Made by a program: the position numbers and the translations under genes. From assembly GCA_947630065.1 (NCBI GenBank), contig CANRGE010000006.1, positions 1-63,841 on the forward strand: 63,841 nt of DNA, written 5' to 3'. Of this stretch, positions 29,901 through 39,100 are shown one piece after another; position 1 is the first letter of the stretch; every line of letters starts with the position of its first letter. The notes beneath the pieces were generated by a model. The model saw only the letters and a program-made list of their open reading frames with translations, was not told the DNA's origin and ran no database searches. Origin of the DNA: an uncultured Clostridia bacterium (GTDB lineage: Bacteria; Bacillota; Clostridia; TANB77; CAG-508).

Positions 29901-32900
29901 AACAAATGAAAATGGAACTAATATACAGGTAATTGATGAATTTGCAAAAAGAAATTTACCACAAACTGTAAAATACATAATATCTGAAATTGTAGTACCA
30001 GCTACATATAGAAAGATACAAGATGTTGTATTAGAAGTTACTTATAATGAAGATGGTAGAATTGGAAATTATACAGTAGTATCTAATCCAAGTAAAGTAA
30101 AAATAGAAGTTGCTTTAGCATCTAGTATAAAATATACAGATGATAGACCTGTACATATAGCATTAACAATTCCAAATGACAATGCATATGACTTAGTAAT
30201 TAAAAACGAAGATAAGAATTGCGAAGGACTTGGAATACAAGGAACAACTTATAGTGTAGGAATAAATGGAAAAGATATAAGTCCAAAAACTACAAATGCA
30301 CAAGGTATAGTAGAAGAATTAAGTAGAACCGAAAATGGAGAAATACAAATAAAAATAGCTGAAAATACTATAGGAGAAGGCTATAGAGAAGATTTATCAA
30401 ATGATATTACATTTACTTTAAGTAAAGGAGAAGCAGTATATTCATTAAAACTAAATGAAACAAAACTAGCTGAAAAAGAATATACCTTTACCAAAAAAGA
30501 AGAAGCAGCAAATGGAGATAAATCTTATGATATAGTTGTAAATTCAGAAAAAGGCACAACTGTAAATATTACTGTAAATGAAATAACAGGAATAGTAACA
30601 GTAACATTTAAAAATGAAACAAAATTAGAATTAACATTAACTAAAAACGATATAAATACAGGAGAACTATTAGACGGTGCAGAATTTGAAGTGACTTCTC
30701 AAATAATTTCACCAACACTAGGTTCACCACAAACAATAACAAAAGACGACAATAAAATAACAGATGAAAATGGTAGATTATATTTTGATTTAGGTGTAGC
30801 ACCACAAAATAAAGTGGTAAAATATACCTTTAAAGAAATAAATCCACCAAATAGAGATGATGGAACACCTTATGGAAAGATTAAAGATGTAGAAGTACAA
30901 GTTAAATTTGATATGTATGGAAGAATAGCACCACAAAAAGCACTATCAGATAATTCTCAAAGATGCGAAGTATATATGGCATCTCAAACAGGAAAATCTC
31001 ATGATATGAGAGTAATAATTGGAAATGGTGCATTAAAACAAGCATTTACTGTAAAAATAATATCTGAAGATTCAGAAACAGGAGAGAGAATTAACAATTC
31101 TACATTTAAAATTAGTGCTCAAGAAGTATCTTCACATGAAGTGGCAATGAAAGAAAAAATTGTAAAAACATCAACTGTAAGTGGTATAAGTGGAATAACA
31201 ATGCAAGAAGGTATGTATGTAGACAAAAATGTAGGAACACAAAATGATGGTGATATTATAATTAATATTGCTCAACAACAAGCTGCAGATGGATATGTAT
31301 ATGGAAATAATGCAATAGAAGGAACTGTAATAGTAAATAAAGAAAATCTTGAAGGAGACGACTTAGAGGCAAGTGTTAAATTAACTTTAGGAGAAATTAC
31401 AGGATTTGATACTCAAGATGTAGTATTAGATACAGATAACAATGAAGTTATAATAACAGTTAAAAATACACCAAATGTTTCTATAGAAATAGACAAGTTC
31501 TATAAAGAAATAGGAAGTAGTATATCAAAACCATTACCAGATGTGACATTCCAATTACAAGCAGAAGTAGAGGGTGTAATAACTAAGACTATTAAAGATA
31601 AAGTAACTGATGAACACGGTAAATTAAAAATAGACTTAGGAACACCAGAATACGGAAAAACAGTAACATATAGATTAACAGAAATAACAAAAGATGGTTT
31701 TGAAGAATTTGAAGAATTAATCTTTAAAGTTAGATTTGATAGCGAAGGAAAAATACTAAATTACACAATAGAAACTAATGAAGAACATGCACAAATAAAA
31801 GAACAAAGAACAATTTCAGTACCACAAGAACAAGTAAATGAGGATGGACAAAAAGTAGTGCAAGGTGCTCAAAACTATACAATTACAACAACAGGAAGTA
31901 GAACAATACCTATGAGTATTGAAAACGAAAAACTACCAGAAAGACCAAATTATACTATAGTATTAGAAAAACATTCAGAAATGGATGAAAAGAAAACAAC
32001 AGATGAAACAGAAGAAGACGAAAAACCTATATTAATTCCAGGAGCAACATATGAAATTACAGTAACAGAGGAAAATGGTATAGAGTATACATGGACACAA
32101 ACTACAGATAAAACAGGAAAAATAGTAAGTAGAGACTTTAATGGCTATGGAAAAATAACAGTAAAAATAACAGAAATAGAAGCACCAACAGGATATAGTT
32201 TAGATGGAGAAACAAAAACATTAACTTTTGTAAGAGATGAAAAATCTGGAAAATTCACATTAACAGGTTCAAAAGAAGTTGATTTTGAAATTAATGAAGA
32301 ACAAACTGAAATTCATCTAAAACCAGTGGATAAGGTAGCAGAATTTACAATAAATTTATACAAAATAGATGCAGAAACTACAAAACGTATAGAAGATAAT
32401 ACTACTGGAGTAGAAGTATATATGGAAGCATATGACAGTATATTTAAAATTGGTGAAGGACATATGGATGAAAATGGTGCCTTATCATTAGTAGGATTAG
32501 AAGAACCAGATGAGGCAGGAAAATATAAGCTATTTATTAAAGAGATACAAGCACCAAAAGGATACTTATTACCAGATGATGATTTTGTTATAGAAGTAGA
32601 ATTTGAAAAAATATCTACAGGGGAATTAAGAGTAAAAAATGTAACATCTGAAAATGAATTTGTTTCTGGAATAAAAACAGGAGAAAAATATATAACTTTA
32701 AATATAGCAAATGAAATAGATTATGATACACCTGAAAAATCATATAACATAGAATTACAAAAACACTCAGCTGTACCAGGAGATGAAGCATTAATTTCAG
32801 GAGCTAAATACTTAATAAAAATACAAGAAAAAGATGGAATTCAAACTGTACAAGAAACAACAAATGATGAAGGAAAAATTATAACAAGTAAATATCATGG

Positions 32901-35676
32901 AAATGGAAAAATTAGAGTAGAATTAACAGAAATAGAAGCACCAGCAGGATATTTAAAAGAAAAAGAAACAAAATGGTTAGAATTTAGAAAAGACCCAGAT
33001 AATGGAAATCTAACATATGTAGATGGTAATGTAAATTACGCATTTAGTAATGATGGAAAATCTACGGTTATATTAAAACCAGAAGATGAGCTTGCAAACT
33101 ATGCTATGTACATAAATAAAGTTGATGCAAAAACAAATTATCGTATACAAAATAATTCAGCATCATTTGAAATCTACTATTATTCACCAGAAGATGATGC
33201 AATAATTAAAGTAGGAGAAGGAGATACAGATAAAACAGGTCAATTAAGAATAGATACTTTAATAGTACCAAATTCAGAAGGTGAACATACATACTATATT
33301 AAAGAGGTTAAAGAACCAACAGACTATCAAATAATAGACAATGATATGGAATTAAAAATAATAGTAAAACAAGATGAAGAAGGAAATTATTATTTAGCTG
33401 GGGCAACTACAAGAGATGAACACTTAAAAGTAACATTAGTAAGTAAAAAATACATTAAACTAAAAGTATCAAATGAACCACCAGAAGGAATATTAAAATA
33501 TAACTTCATACTTGAAAAACACACTATGATAGATGGAGATAATACTTTAATTCCAGGAGCTACATTTAATATAAAAGTAACTCAACAATTTGGAAATAGT
33601 GAAGAATGGGTAGATACAACAAATGAAGATGGTGTAATCGTAAGTAATACATTCGAAGGTTATGGAAATATAAGAGTAGATATAGTAGAATTAACAGCAC
33701 CATATGGATTTGAAATTGATGGAACAGAGCAATTTATAGAATTTTCAAAAGATAAAGAAACAGGACTTTTAAGAAAAATAAAAGGAAATGTAGACTTTGA
33801 CTTTAGTGAAGATGAAAGAGGAACTGTATATATAAAACCAAGAGATGAATTTGCTGGAGATAGTTTTGCAATTTACTTTAATAAAGTAAATGCAAAAACA
33901 ATGAAAACAGTTCAAAACAATCCTACAAGTTTCGAATTATATAAGGAAAATGAGCAAGGAGAATATATACTACTAAAGAAATTTGACACAAATGATTTAG
34001 GAACTGCAAGAGTAATGATACCATCTCCAGAAAAAATAGGTAAAATCAGATATTTACTAAAAGAAATCAAAGAACCTATTGGTTATGAAAAAATAGAAGA
34101 TGGAACTAGATTCGAAATAGAATATGCACTTAATACAGATGGAAAAGCATATATTAAAAATATTGCAACAATAGACCCTGAGATACAAAGCTATAAATAT
34201 GATGATCAATATTGTATGTTTAATGTACTAAATAATAAATTAAAAAATGAAACTTCATATTTTGATTTAGAAATAACAAAAACAGATTCAGCGACAGGAA
34301 AACCAATAAATGCTGAAGATGAAACTAAAACAGCAATATTTAAACTAATAGACGAAAATGGAAAAGTAAGATATGCCGAATCAGACGAAAACGGAAAAGT
34401 ATTATTTACCATGTTAGAAAAACCAAATGAAATACCAGCAGGAGAAGAATTTGCAGAAACTATTGTTACTATTAAAGAAATTATGTCTCCAACAGGTTAT
34501 AAGTTAGACAGAGGAGAAATTCAAATTAAGCTAAAATTTGCAGAAGATTCAGAAGGACATATAATACTACTAGAAGATTCAGCAGAAATAGAAGCGGGAG
34601 GACATAATGCTAAAAACCTTAGAATAGAAGGAGAAACAGTAAAAGTAGATATAAGCAATGAAAAAGGATCTTCAGAAGAAGGTAATATAGATAGAGGTAA
34701 ATATAGTATAATTCTTACTAAAGTAGAAAAAGACACAGAAAAACTAATTCCAAAAGAAGCAGAATTCAATATAGGATTAGAAAATGGACAAAGAATACAA
34801 TCTTCTGTTAAAGATAGTGCTACAATAGAAGTATTAGATATTAAAGCACCAGCTGTAGCAGGAACATATGAATATGTAATTCAAGAAACAAAAGCACCAA
34901 GAAGCTATGTACTAGTAGAACAACCACAAATATTCAGAATAACATTTGAAGATTCAAGTACAGATCCAAGTCAATTAGTAATTACAAATGCAGAAGCTGT
35001 ATTAGATGAAAATGAAATAACATATTTAGATATAAAATCATTCACAAATAATACAGTAAAAGTAAACTTTATAAATGAATTAGACTTATATTTAAAATCA
35101 AAACAAGATGATATAGGAGAGAATATTTATAATGTATTACAAAAAGAAGATGTTCCATATGTATCACATAGTAATAAAGAAGCTCAAAAATTAGGAAAAA
35201 CCTATACAATGAACGAACCATTTATAGTTACAAAAGAAGTTTTACAAAAACCAACAACAGGTCATTTAGGAATAACAATAGAAGAATTTGTTAACAACTT
35301 AGATACAAATGCAGAAACAATTACAATTTATGACGAAGATGGAACAGAAGCGGCACAAATACAAATGGATGGAAAAGGACATGTTGTATCAGTACAAGTT
35401 TTAAAAAGTGATGTTAGAGCACCTTTAGCAAAAACTAAACAAAAATTAGTAGCAAGAAAAGGAGATCGTGAATTAACTTATACAATAGCTATTAAGGGAG
35501 ATTTAACAGGAGACGGTATGATAACAACAGCAGACTCAACAAGAATAAAACAAATTATAGCAGATTCTAAGTCAGGACTTGACATAGAAAAAGTTGCAGG
35601 TGATGTAGAAACAGAAGGATTAATAACCACAGCAGATTCAACTAGAATAAAAATAATATTAGCTGGAGATAAATAA
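20983..35676 (+). CDS. Giant secreted vWA-SpaA/Cna-B array protein with C-terminal dockerin, 4897 aa
   Basis: A very large adhesin- or pilus-like surface protein. It has a signal peptide (residues 1-29). A von Willebrand A domain (about 80-250) follows with MIDAS residues in DDSFSMS, the later T and TDATDEV. Next come some forty SpaA/Cna-B-like beta modules of about 80-130 residues, many with the E-box form ITExxAPxGY and a closing V..N segment, the setting in which Lys-Asn isopeptide bonds form. The C-terminus (about 4700-4897) has a short linking domain and a duplicated dockerin, GDLTGDGMITTADSTRIK and GDVETEGLITTADSTRIK, whose first calcium loop is canonical and second degenerate. There is no sorting signal, so attachment is expected through a cohesin. 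Three related IPES..AKGT..LEVGY modules sit in tandem near 1425-1770. RBS AAAGGGGAAAA. Its paralogue follows. Confidence 0.9.
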   Translation: MKKTNKQKILIGMIAAICIIITTVFVLASDTTKILVNITDSGKEQMNETESSIIHRQIVEKESTKDELIIETKIKNNVQTQNEIAILVDDSFSMSYNMGEFNLKNEVKKFITGAFDADISNRKVSLSTNTKKNSMTPTKTTAENYASNLNLDGTTSVLESGLENAIGTFSKGNDIHKSLIIFTDATDEVKEKLQEIKSSNVEITSVLIDLNSNQFVNDDGTNVVGGIIQVNSEGVPETNYNEVYDTLKGTYKNVEIQDKLSDEIVQYFDFELLQNTEDEADPDLLDESDVDLLTEGDTTVGYKVQLDQLEVQKEKKVKYKLKLKENINELIEKNSINAKEIDTNGELSVTYQYNCEKKKNETINSPKIRMTRAQTVTIFAVNEYSKDIKLSGIEFKVVAKDLTTKAEIMNEKITTSMFGHIQIDDITTLDPIEFTITPQNLDEQYEDTDGIQFTLKFNPATGGRVIESEEIYWEDQSSKANTNVFVPIKLKKFDLELNVQDIDDSTIVMKDVEFKLIQPKINSSTEMDVLTGSTDENGVLHFSPTVMNEDGHYDYILSQETVQNAYESMGLAKVRVHFKDGKVKDVKILSNDVVKVADVKEEYVKLIIGNVSTADQRFTLRIFSNDQIEKTPIAGTSYKVLLKVDNDWRSYGPVTTDEEGKVELTLAGNGNIQFKIQETSANEGYIANSTVQTFEVQRKQGKLDEDFIYKPIGIDATINAEDNVVEVKFESSKKSDQNVVRIHAVDTLEQDIYIKDLRVDLTGSDGMTYGARTDENGIANINMPNMPVGSYTYSINFSDVPNGYLQPKSGTITLNYTTDQKIDTMTLLNTNIAPFLSVKPLIEDNGMYKIVGADVFIGLDINTDTNYTFKVKLQASDNKEPIEDARYNIKMVTELESGEIVERIISNRQTDYTGEINTHLLLGKNIYIEVQQTYTNIGHTENGGRGFKLDNTVQEIHLTYDGNNVVLESETPHNAAEGKGMGTTVGEDQAVYLHENDPRTIEDVFLNLHIIKKDEYGAYIQGLGLKIYSDEAMTVNAKGQPKGLVDLKGNCIHDEPICMITDVNGEVDLLRQIKVLGIIEEANEEQTYTFTVKEYDPVTGEDIDESEVKYTIAYRYNKYTSQIDFTNVDIVIGKKKEAERTEFSAYNSVYGYESRIGLTLYPYYGQVGNFTLDLQKYNQHEEKILGAEYNVTVTRPNGNTINYRNKQVSDKVEFGGFFVTKGTIIEIQEVVAPIGYEINEATEVIEITGIEEDGTATYVIHDDGYKTSRIKVEDEGKILLGDGTFRNTLRVGLIDMEENIFKFGLMAEDSTNNKPVKDYSFTIETSMGSENSTDPTNEQGKANTLIGGIYKDKEVVYTISTKKAAPYYKDINPEIQVKIYFDENGNVDSDKTTKQQSDAGYNETWSIVNTNDLNGNAIDIKILVTPYDKLNVEIQTVNKFNGDPIEGITYVIPESVNIEAKGTTSLEVGYVNPGAVKTYTLDAIDEEPQYVNLENQQFQIQYDETTGDIVEKSIVAGDSIEIIGATGKTIKLKVKLEPKAKFNVEIETVDKLTKENLTNIQYSIPESKDIEAVGTTSLEMGYFKMGTTDNIFTIETPNLGPSYEILQNQQFSFDIKDQTGEIENAKVLGNNLALVSASGNTIHLKITLIPKIIINFEIESIDTISEQTVSGIVYSIPESKDMVAKGTGTLEVGYVSINTKDTPENYTINTEDISGAKNEYIIPTAQQIKIGIDEQGNISNYEITTSQLEHVSHEGRTIRLKLKLDPKLPFVIKNKAHTTNVPLQGGTFEITNLENQEVVSETTNANGNAIIYNGTYYNGEDGKDKVVVYLVKQTVAKLKFARVEDFYVAVRFNKERKITQATLSDVNGNVIDNSNNLWVSVNSTTVSEGQLGYNGNDHGIVEIEVSNYPALRLEFENVDRRDNSIKLKEAKYSITSSMNTTGSINTNEQGRDTAYIDGTPVGKYAYYTVHEITPSADYQPIEDFYIKAYFDNNGYVDTVSLVDVASDEGKIININYITVTAIDKAQRTTIEDELTINVKIQSNPRLNVTVKKMSKTGIAINGVRVTLTNKEKGAEEDLSSGNGVTGYEYYANEKNFKLGQVKGETKIKIAKTLTNKKLEFRLTEFNVFTKQENPIGYKKLTEEIVFEVECDNNGRIMPDTINITSGNKYINITNIDSYNFSMTIEFLNEEIEEFGIHLTALDTYDQNKKLENTNGLKVDVSAYIGDSKTGVKDNGIKGTLIPGRDSNSDGEPDIGRGEDYQTFGKVNIRYDWVGSQYDNGLRTIRLTVRNAPDRYYEEANGFDSYYQNITKRIEIRVKFDSEGKIESASAKTGKIDGVWYVDSRYIEVDFSGYALEVKLKFFPTLQLGVNAVDEYTKEHLAGGKYLLATYEYHYNSLTDLQERNKAGYIGDLYYSSKYHYYTYPTYSNTAVTNTNEMPNRYSVGPTEISSNAMRTDKDRATRRIFIYEMQEPSTPMQYQQYEPRYNAGAYYMDNKMLGYIDIYYNELGEIFKEDIHISAGRSIDNNNTENGTYYIKLSENQYDSKHAIAIDIEYKPTTRLKLYAVDEITKAPLSGVRVYPFLNNTITTNRSYIYRTINYYATGSNGLADVTYWGGNLPDANNLYDINIGFIGNTYSEYYNPGKISINVSYDNEGRVKSAVSATHDSFGDPNAQIISYSGNTVEVYILCARKFNIQLNKLDEYERSTELNATFRLTDEKGQQITVKANQVTTLGKITPGITNKYTVTEIAVPTGYLPVDSFELTVVFNSNGTVSSTANTTDYQQIKTANAVSKQTTINHKDIIANIYNKPSFTVQVEVSDEYYSKVKLEGATFNITNDRGDSAQGTCITNDKGYFETYVGPAYPGETVRYTISQSNTVTGYNQNNEVAVLRVEFGENGKIKTYGLEQPTPYNYSVNNTAHINKREVKVFVTNMPRDVKLGITKYDKLTNQKLNGVQFKVKKEIGTSEIKEQSIITNENGTNIQVIDEFAKRNLPQTVKYIISEIVVPATYRKIQDVVLEVTYNEDGRIGNYTVVSNPSKVKIEVALASSIKYTDDRPVHIALTIPNDNAYDLVIKNEDKNCEGLGIQGTTYSVGINGKDISPKTTNAQGIVEELSRTENGEIQIKIAENTIGEGYREDLSNDITFTLSKGEAVYSLKLNETKLAEKEYTFTKKEEAANGDKSYDIVVNSEKGTTVNITVNEITGIVTVTFKNETKLELTLTKNDINTGELLDGAEFEVTSQIISPTLGSPQTITKDDNKITDENGRLYFDLGVAPQNKVVKYTFKEINPPNRDDGTPYGKIKDVEVQVKFDMYGRIAPQKALSDNSQRCEVYMASQTGKSHDMRVIIGNGALKQAFTVKIISEDSETGERINNSTFKISAQEVSSHEVAMKEKIVKTSTVSGISGITMQEGMYVDKNVGTQNDGDIIINIAQQQAADGYVYGNNAIEGTVIVNKENLEGDDLEASVKLTLGEITGFDTQDVVLDTDNNEVIITVKNTPNVSIEIDKFYKEIGSSISKPLPDVTFQLQAEVEGVITKTIKDKVTDEHGKLKIDLGTPEYGKTVTYRLTEITKDGFEEFEELIFKVRFDSEGKILNYTIETNEEHAQIKEQRTISVPQEQVNEDGQKVVQGAQNYTITTTGSRTIPMSIENEKLPERPNYTIVLEKHSEMDEKKTTDETEEDEKPILIPGATYEITVTEENGIEYTWTQTTDKTGKIVSRDFNGYGKITVKITEIEAPTGYSLDGETKTLTFVRDEKSGKFTLTGSKEVDFEINEEQTEIHLKPVDKVAEFTINLYKIDAETTKRIEDNTTGVEVYMEAYDSIFKIGEGHMDENGALSLVGLEEPDEAGKYKLFIKEIQAPKGYLLPDDDFVIEVEFEKISTGELRVKNVTSENEFVSGIKTGEKYITLNIANEIDYDTPEKSYNIELQKHSAVPGDEALISGAKYLIKIQEKDGIQTVQETTNDEGKIITSKYHGNGKIRVELTEIEAPAGYLKEKETKWLEFRKDPDNGNLTYVDGNVNYAFSNDGKSTVILKPEDELANYAMYINKVDAKTNYRIQNNSASFEIYYYSPEDDAIIKVGEGDTDKTGQLRIDTLIVPNSEGEHTYYIKEVKEPTDYQIIDNDMELKIIVKQDEEGNYYLAGATTRDEHLKVTLVSKKYIKLKVSNEPPEGILKYNFILEKHTMIDGDNTLIPGATFNIKVTQQFGNSEEWVDTTNEDGVIVSNTFEGYGNIRVDIVELTAPYGFEIDGTEQFIEFSKDKETGLLRKIKGNVDFDFSEDERGTVYIKPRDEFAGDSFAIYFNKVNAKTMKTVQNNPTSFELYKENEQGEYILLKKFDTNDLGTARVMIPSPEKIGKIRYLLKEIKEPIGYEKIEDGTRFEIEYALNTDGKAYIKNIATIDPEIQSYKYDDQYCMFNVLNNKLKNETSYFDLEITKTDSATGKPINAEDETKTAIFKLIDENGKVRYAESDENGKVLFTMLEKPNEIPAGEEFAETIVTIKEIMSPTGYKLDRGEIQIKLKFAEDSEGHIILLEDSAEIEAGGHNAKNLRIEGETVKVDISNEKGSSEEGNIDRGKYSIILTKVEKDTEKLIPKEAEFNIGLENGQRIQSSVKDSATIEVLDIKAPAVAGTYEYVIQETKAPRSYVLVEQPQIFRITFEDSSTDPSQLVITNAEAVLDENEITYLDIKSFTNNTVKVNFINELDLYLKSKQDDIGENIYNVLQKEDVPYVSHSNKEAQKLGKTYTMNEPFIVTKEVLQKPTTGHLGITIEEFVNNLDTNAETITIYDEDGTEAAQIQMDGKGHVVSVQVLKSDVRAPLAKTKQKLVARKGDRELTYTIAIKGDLTGDGMITTADSTRIKQIIADSKSGLDIEKVAGDVETEGLITTADSTRIKIILAGDK

Positions 35677-35690
35677 ATATCTAAAAATAC

Positions 35691-35715
35691 AAGCCCCTAC
35701 ATTTGTAGGGGCTTA
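35691..35715 (+). terminator. Terminator of giant gene 1
   Basis: AAGCCCCTAC-ATTT-GTAGGGGCTT is a compact GC-rich hairpin 15 bases past the stop. The T tract is weak, but the stem is the most stable in this region. Confidence 0.8.
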
Positions 35716-35964
35716 AACTTACGTAAAAATAAATGAAAAATAATTATAAGAGCTAAATATATAATAAAAAATAGAGTTATTTTAATAGCTAGAAGACACA
35801 CATAAATATAATTTATATGCTTAATTTTTATAGATTATTTTCTATATAAAAATTTTAATTGTCTATTAAATTAAAATAATATTATACAGTTAATTACTAT
35901 GTAAAAAAATATTAATTGTTAAAAAATCCATAAATCCCTAGTAAAACAAGAAAATAGAACACTT

Positions 35965-35994
35965 TATCTTAACAAAATGTAACATAAATATAAA
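35965..35994 (+). promoter_or_regulatory. Shared upstream motif before giant gene 2
   Basis: TTATCTTAACAAAATGTAAC followed by ATAAATATA, the closest match to 20795-20822. The leader downstream (ATTGTAATAATAGGAAAAAG, ACTACTATTGA) also aligns with that of giant gene 1. The remainder of 35716-36152 is A/T-rich with no other feature I can support. Confidence 0.45.
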
Positions 35995-36152
35995 AAATTA
36001 CCAAAAAAGATAAAAAAGCTTTAAATCCGTAGAAATTGCGTGTCGAAAAAATTGTAATAATAGGAAAAAGTGTAAATAACTACTATTGAAACCTAAGCAA
36101 AAAGTGTTTAATATTATTATTGATAAAATATATGCAAAAGAGGGAGAATATT

Positions 36153-39100
36153 ATGAAAAGAACCAAAGTAAAAATAATAAGTATTATAGTAGTAGTTATG
36201 GCATTAGTTGCCATTGCAGCAGCTTTTGTTTTTGCAGGAAATGATGTAAAATACTTGTTTAGTGTTGTAGAGGACGGCACAGATCAAGCCAAAAAAGATG
36301 AACAAGTAATGATACATAGAAAGGTAGATAAAACCAAAAGTACACAAACCGAACTTAAATTAGAGACTATAATAAAGAACGAAACAAAGGCTAAACGTGA
36401 AGTAGCTATATTAATGGATACTTCTAAAAGTATGTCATCTAATTTAGTAAATATGAATATATATGACGAAGTTAAAAAGTTTATTGGAGGATTATACGAC
36501 AACGTAGATGTAACTGAAATGAAGGTTAGTGTATGTAATAATACTACTAAAAAAACAATGGTTACAACAAAAGATGCTGCTCAAAAATATCCTACTTCTC
36601 AAAATTTCCCTGAAGGACAAGGAAGCGATTTAAGAGAAGGACTAAAAAATGCACAAGAAAGCTTTTCAAAACCAGCAGCAAAAGACAACGATGACGTAGA
36701 AAGATTCTTAGTAATATTCACAGACGCAACAGATGAAGTAAAAAGTGAACTAGAAACTTTAAAAAATTTACAAGATATAGATGTTAATATAGTAAGTATT
36801 TTAATAGATATATCAAGTAATTCATATATTGATGGAAACGGTAATGCAGTAGCTGGTATAGTAAAAGAAATTTCAAGTGGTGAACAAGCAGCAGAAGAGG
36901 AAGAAGTAGAAACTAAAGTAGAAACAGATTATTCTGATATATATGCAGAAATTGAAAGAAGTATGGAAAATATAGTATTAGAAGATATGTTAAGTGATAA
37001 AGCTATGGATTATTTTACTTTAGAATTATGTGATGATGAAAACACTGATGAAGAAGTTAAAATACAAAAAGAACAAACAAAAAAGGGTAAAGACAGTGGA
37101 ATTAAAATTACTATAGATAAACTAGCAGCACAAGAAGAAAAAACAATAAAATATAAATTAATATTAAAAAGAAATATTAATAATGTTATGAATATAGAAG
37201 ATGTTTGGGGAAAACCAGTTGAAACACATAGTGACTTAAAAATAACATATGATTATATGAAAGAAAAAGTTGAAGGAGATCAATTAGAAAAAACAGCATT
37301 AAAAAGAGAAGAAAAAGAAAAAGTTGAAGAAAATGGTGAAAAAACACTTGATACAAAATCATCACCTACTATACAAATAGGAAAAGGATTTAAAGTTACA
37401 TTAATAGCAGTAAATGAAAATTCAAAAGATGTCCCAGTAGAAGGAATAAAATTTAAAGTAAAAGCAGTAGAAAAAATTCATGAAGAAGATGCTGATGAAG
37501 GGGAAGAAGTAGCAGTAGCAGAACCAAAAGAACCAAAGGTAATATTAAAAGAGACAGAATATACAACAACATCAACAGGAAAAATAGAATTAGATGATTT
37601 ATTTACAACAGAGGATATAGAATTTGAAGTAACACCTATAGTAGAAAACAAACCAGGATATGTATATACAGCACCAGCACAATTTACAGTAGAATATAAT
37701 GCATTAACAAGAGAAAGAAAATTAGACTCAATAGATTTTGATTGGGAATATGAATACGAACATTCAAATGTTAATATTTATTATCCAATTAATGTATTAA
37801 AATTTGATTTAGAAGTAGATTTACAAGATGAAACAAATAGTTCTACAAAAATAGGAGATTCTACATTTAAATTAGTACAACCAAAATTAAACAATAAAGT
37901 AGAAATGGCAGTATTAACAGCAACAACAGATAAAAATGGAGTATTACATTTTAATGCAACAGCTATGACAAAAGATGGAACATACGATTATTTCTTATCT
38001 CAAGAAACACTACAAAATGGGTATGAGAGTATAGGTGTTGCTAAAATAAGTATAACATTTAAAGATGGAAAAATAACAAATGTAGAACCAAAGAATGCAC
38101 CACAAGTAACATGTGATACATATAAAGAAGATTATGCAAAACTAATAGTAGGAAATAAAAACTTATCAACAGAAAAATTTGAACTATTAATAAATTCTAT
38201 GGATATAGATACAGGAGATGCTATACCAAATGTAGAATATATGGTAGAATTAAACATAAATTCTAATTGGATAAAATATGAAGGAATAATAACAGATAAA
38301 TCAGGTGTAGCAAAAGTAGAATTAATGGGAGCAGGAGATGTATTATTTAGAATAACAGAAGTAACACCAAACCCAGCGTATGTAGCAGATCCACAAACTA
38401 AAAAATTATTAATACATAGAGATAATGGAACAGTAGAATATATTAAAAGTAACCCAGATGGATTAGATGCAGTAGCAGATGATGTAAATAATAGGGTAGT
38501 AGTTGATATGTATAGTGAAAGAAAACTAGAACAAAATGTAATAAGAATTCACTTAACAGACTTAGAACAAAATATAATACCATTGCAAAATACAGTAGTA
38601 CAATTAAAAGATAGAAATACACAAATGATTTATACAGGACAAACAGATGTAAATGGATTAGTAGATATAATACTTCCAAATCAACCAAAAGGCACATATA
38701 CATATGATATAGAAATACCAACTATACCAGGTGGATATACATATGATACAAAAGCAAGTATAGAAGTAGAATTCGATGAAAATCAAAGAATTGATATTAC
38801 TAATTTACCAACTATAGTAAGTCCAATAATGAAAATAGAAAAATTAGATGAACAAGTAGAATTAGAAAGAAATAGAGGTTTCTTTGTTGAACTTGGTTTG
38901 ACTTTTAAATATACTGAAGGTTGTGAATTTAAAATAAAATTAGAATCTTCATCAACAAACCCTACTCAAGTAATTCCAGGTGCTGTATATAATGTTGATA
39001 TGGTAATTACTTTAGATGATGGAAGTACAATATTTAGAAATTTAGTAAATGCTACAACAGATAGCAATGGAGAAATATCAACTAAAATAATAAAGGGTAC

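Noticed and set aside
20983..35676. Long ORFs on the opposite strand of the giant and glycine-rich genes
   Set aside because: They are leucine-, tyrosine- and histidine-rich shadows of AT-rich repeats, with no ribosome sites and no recognisable domains.
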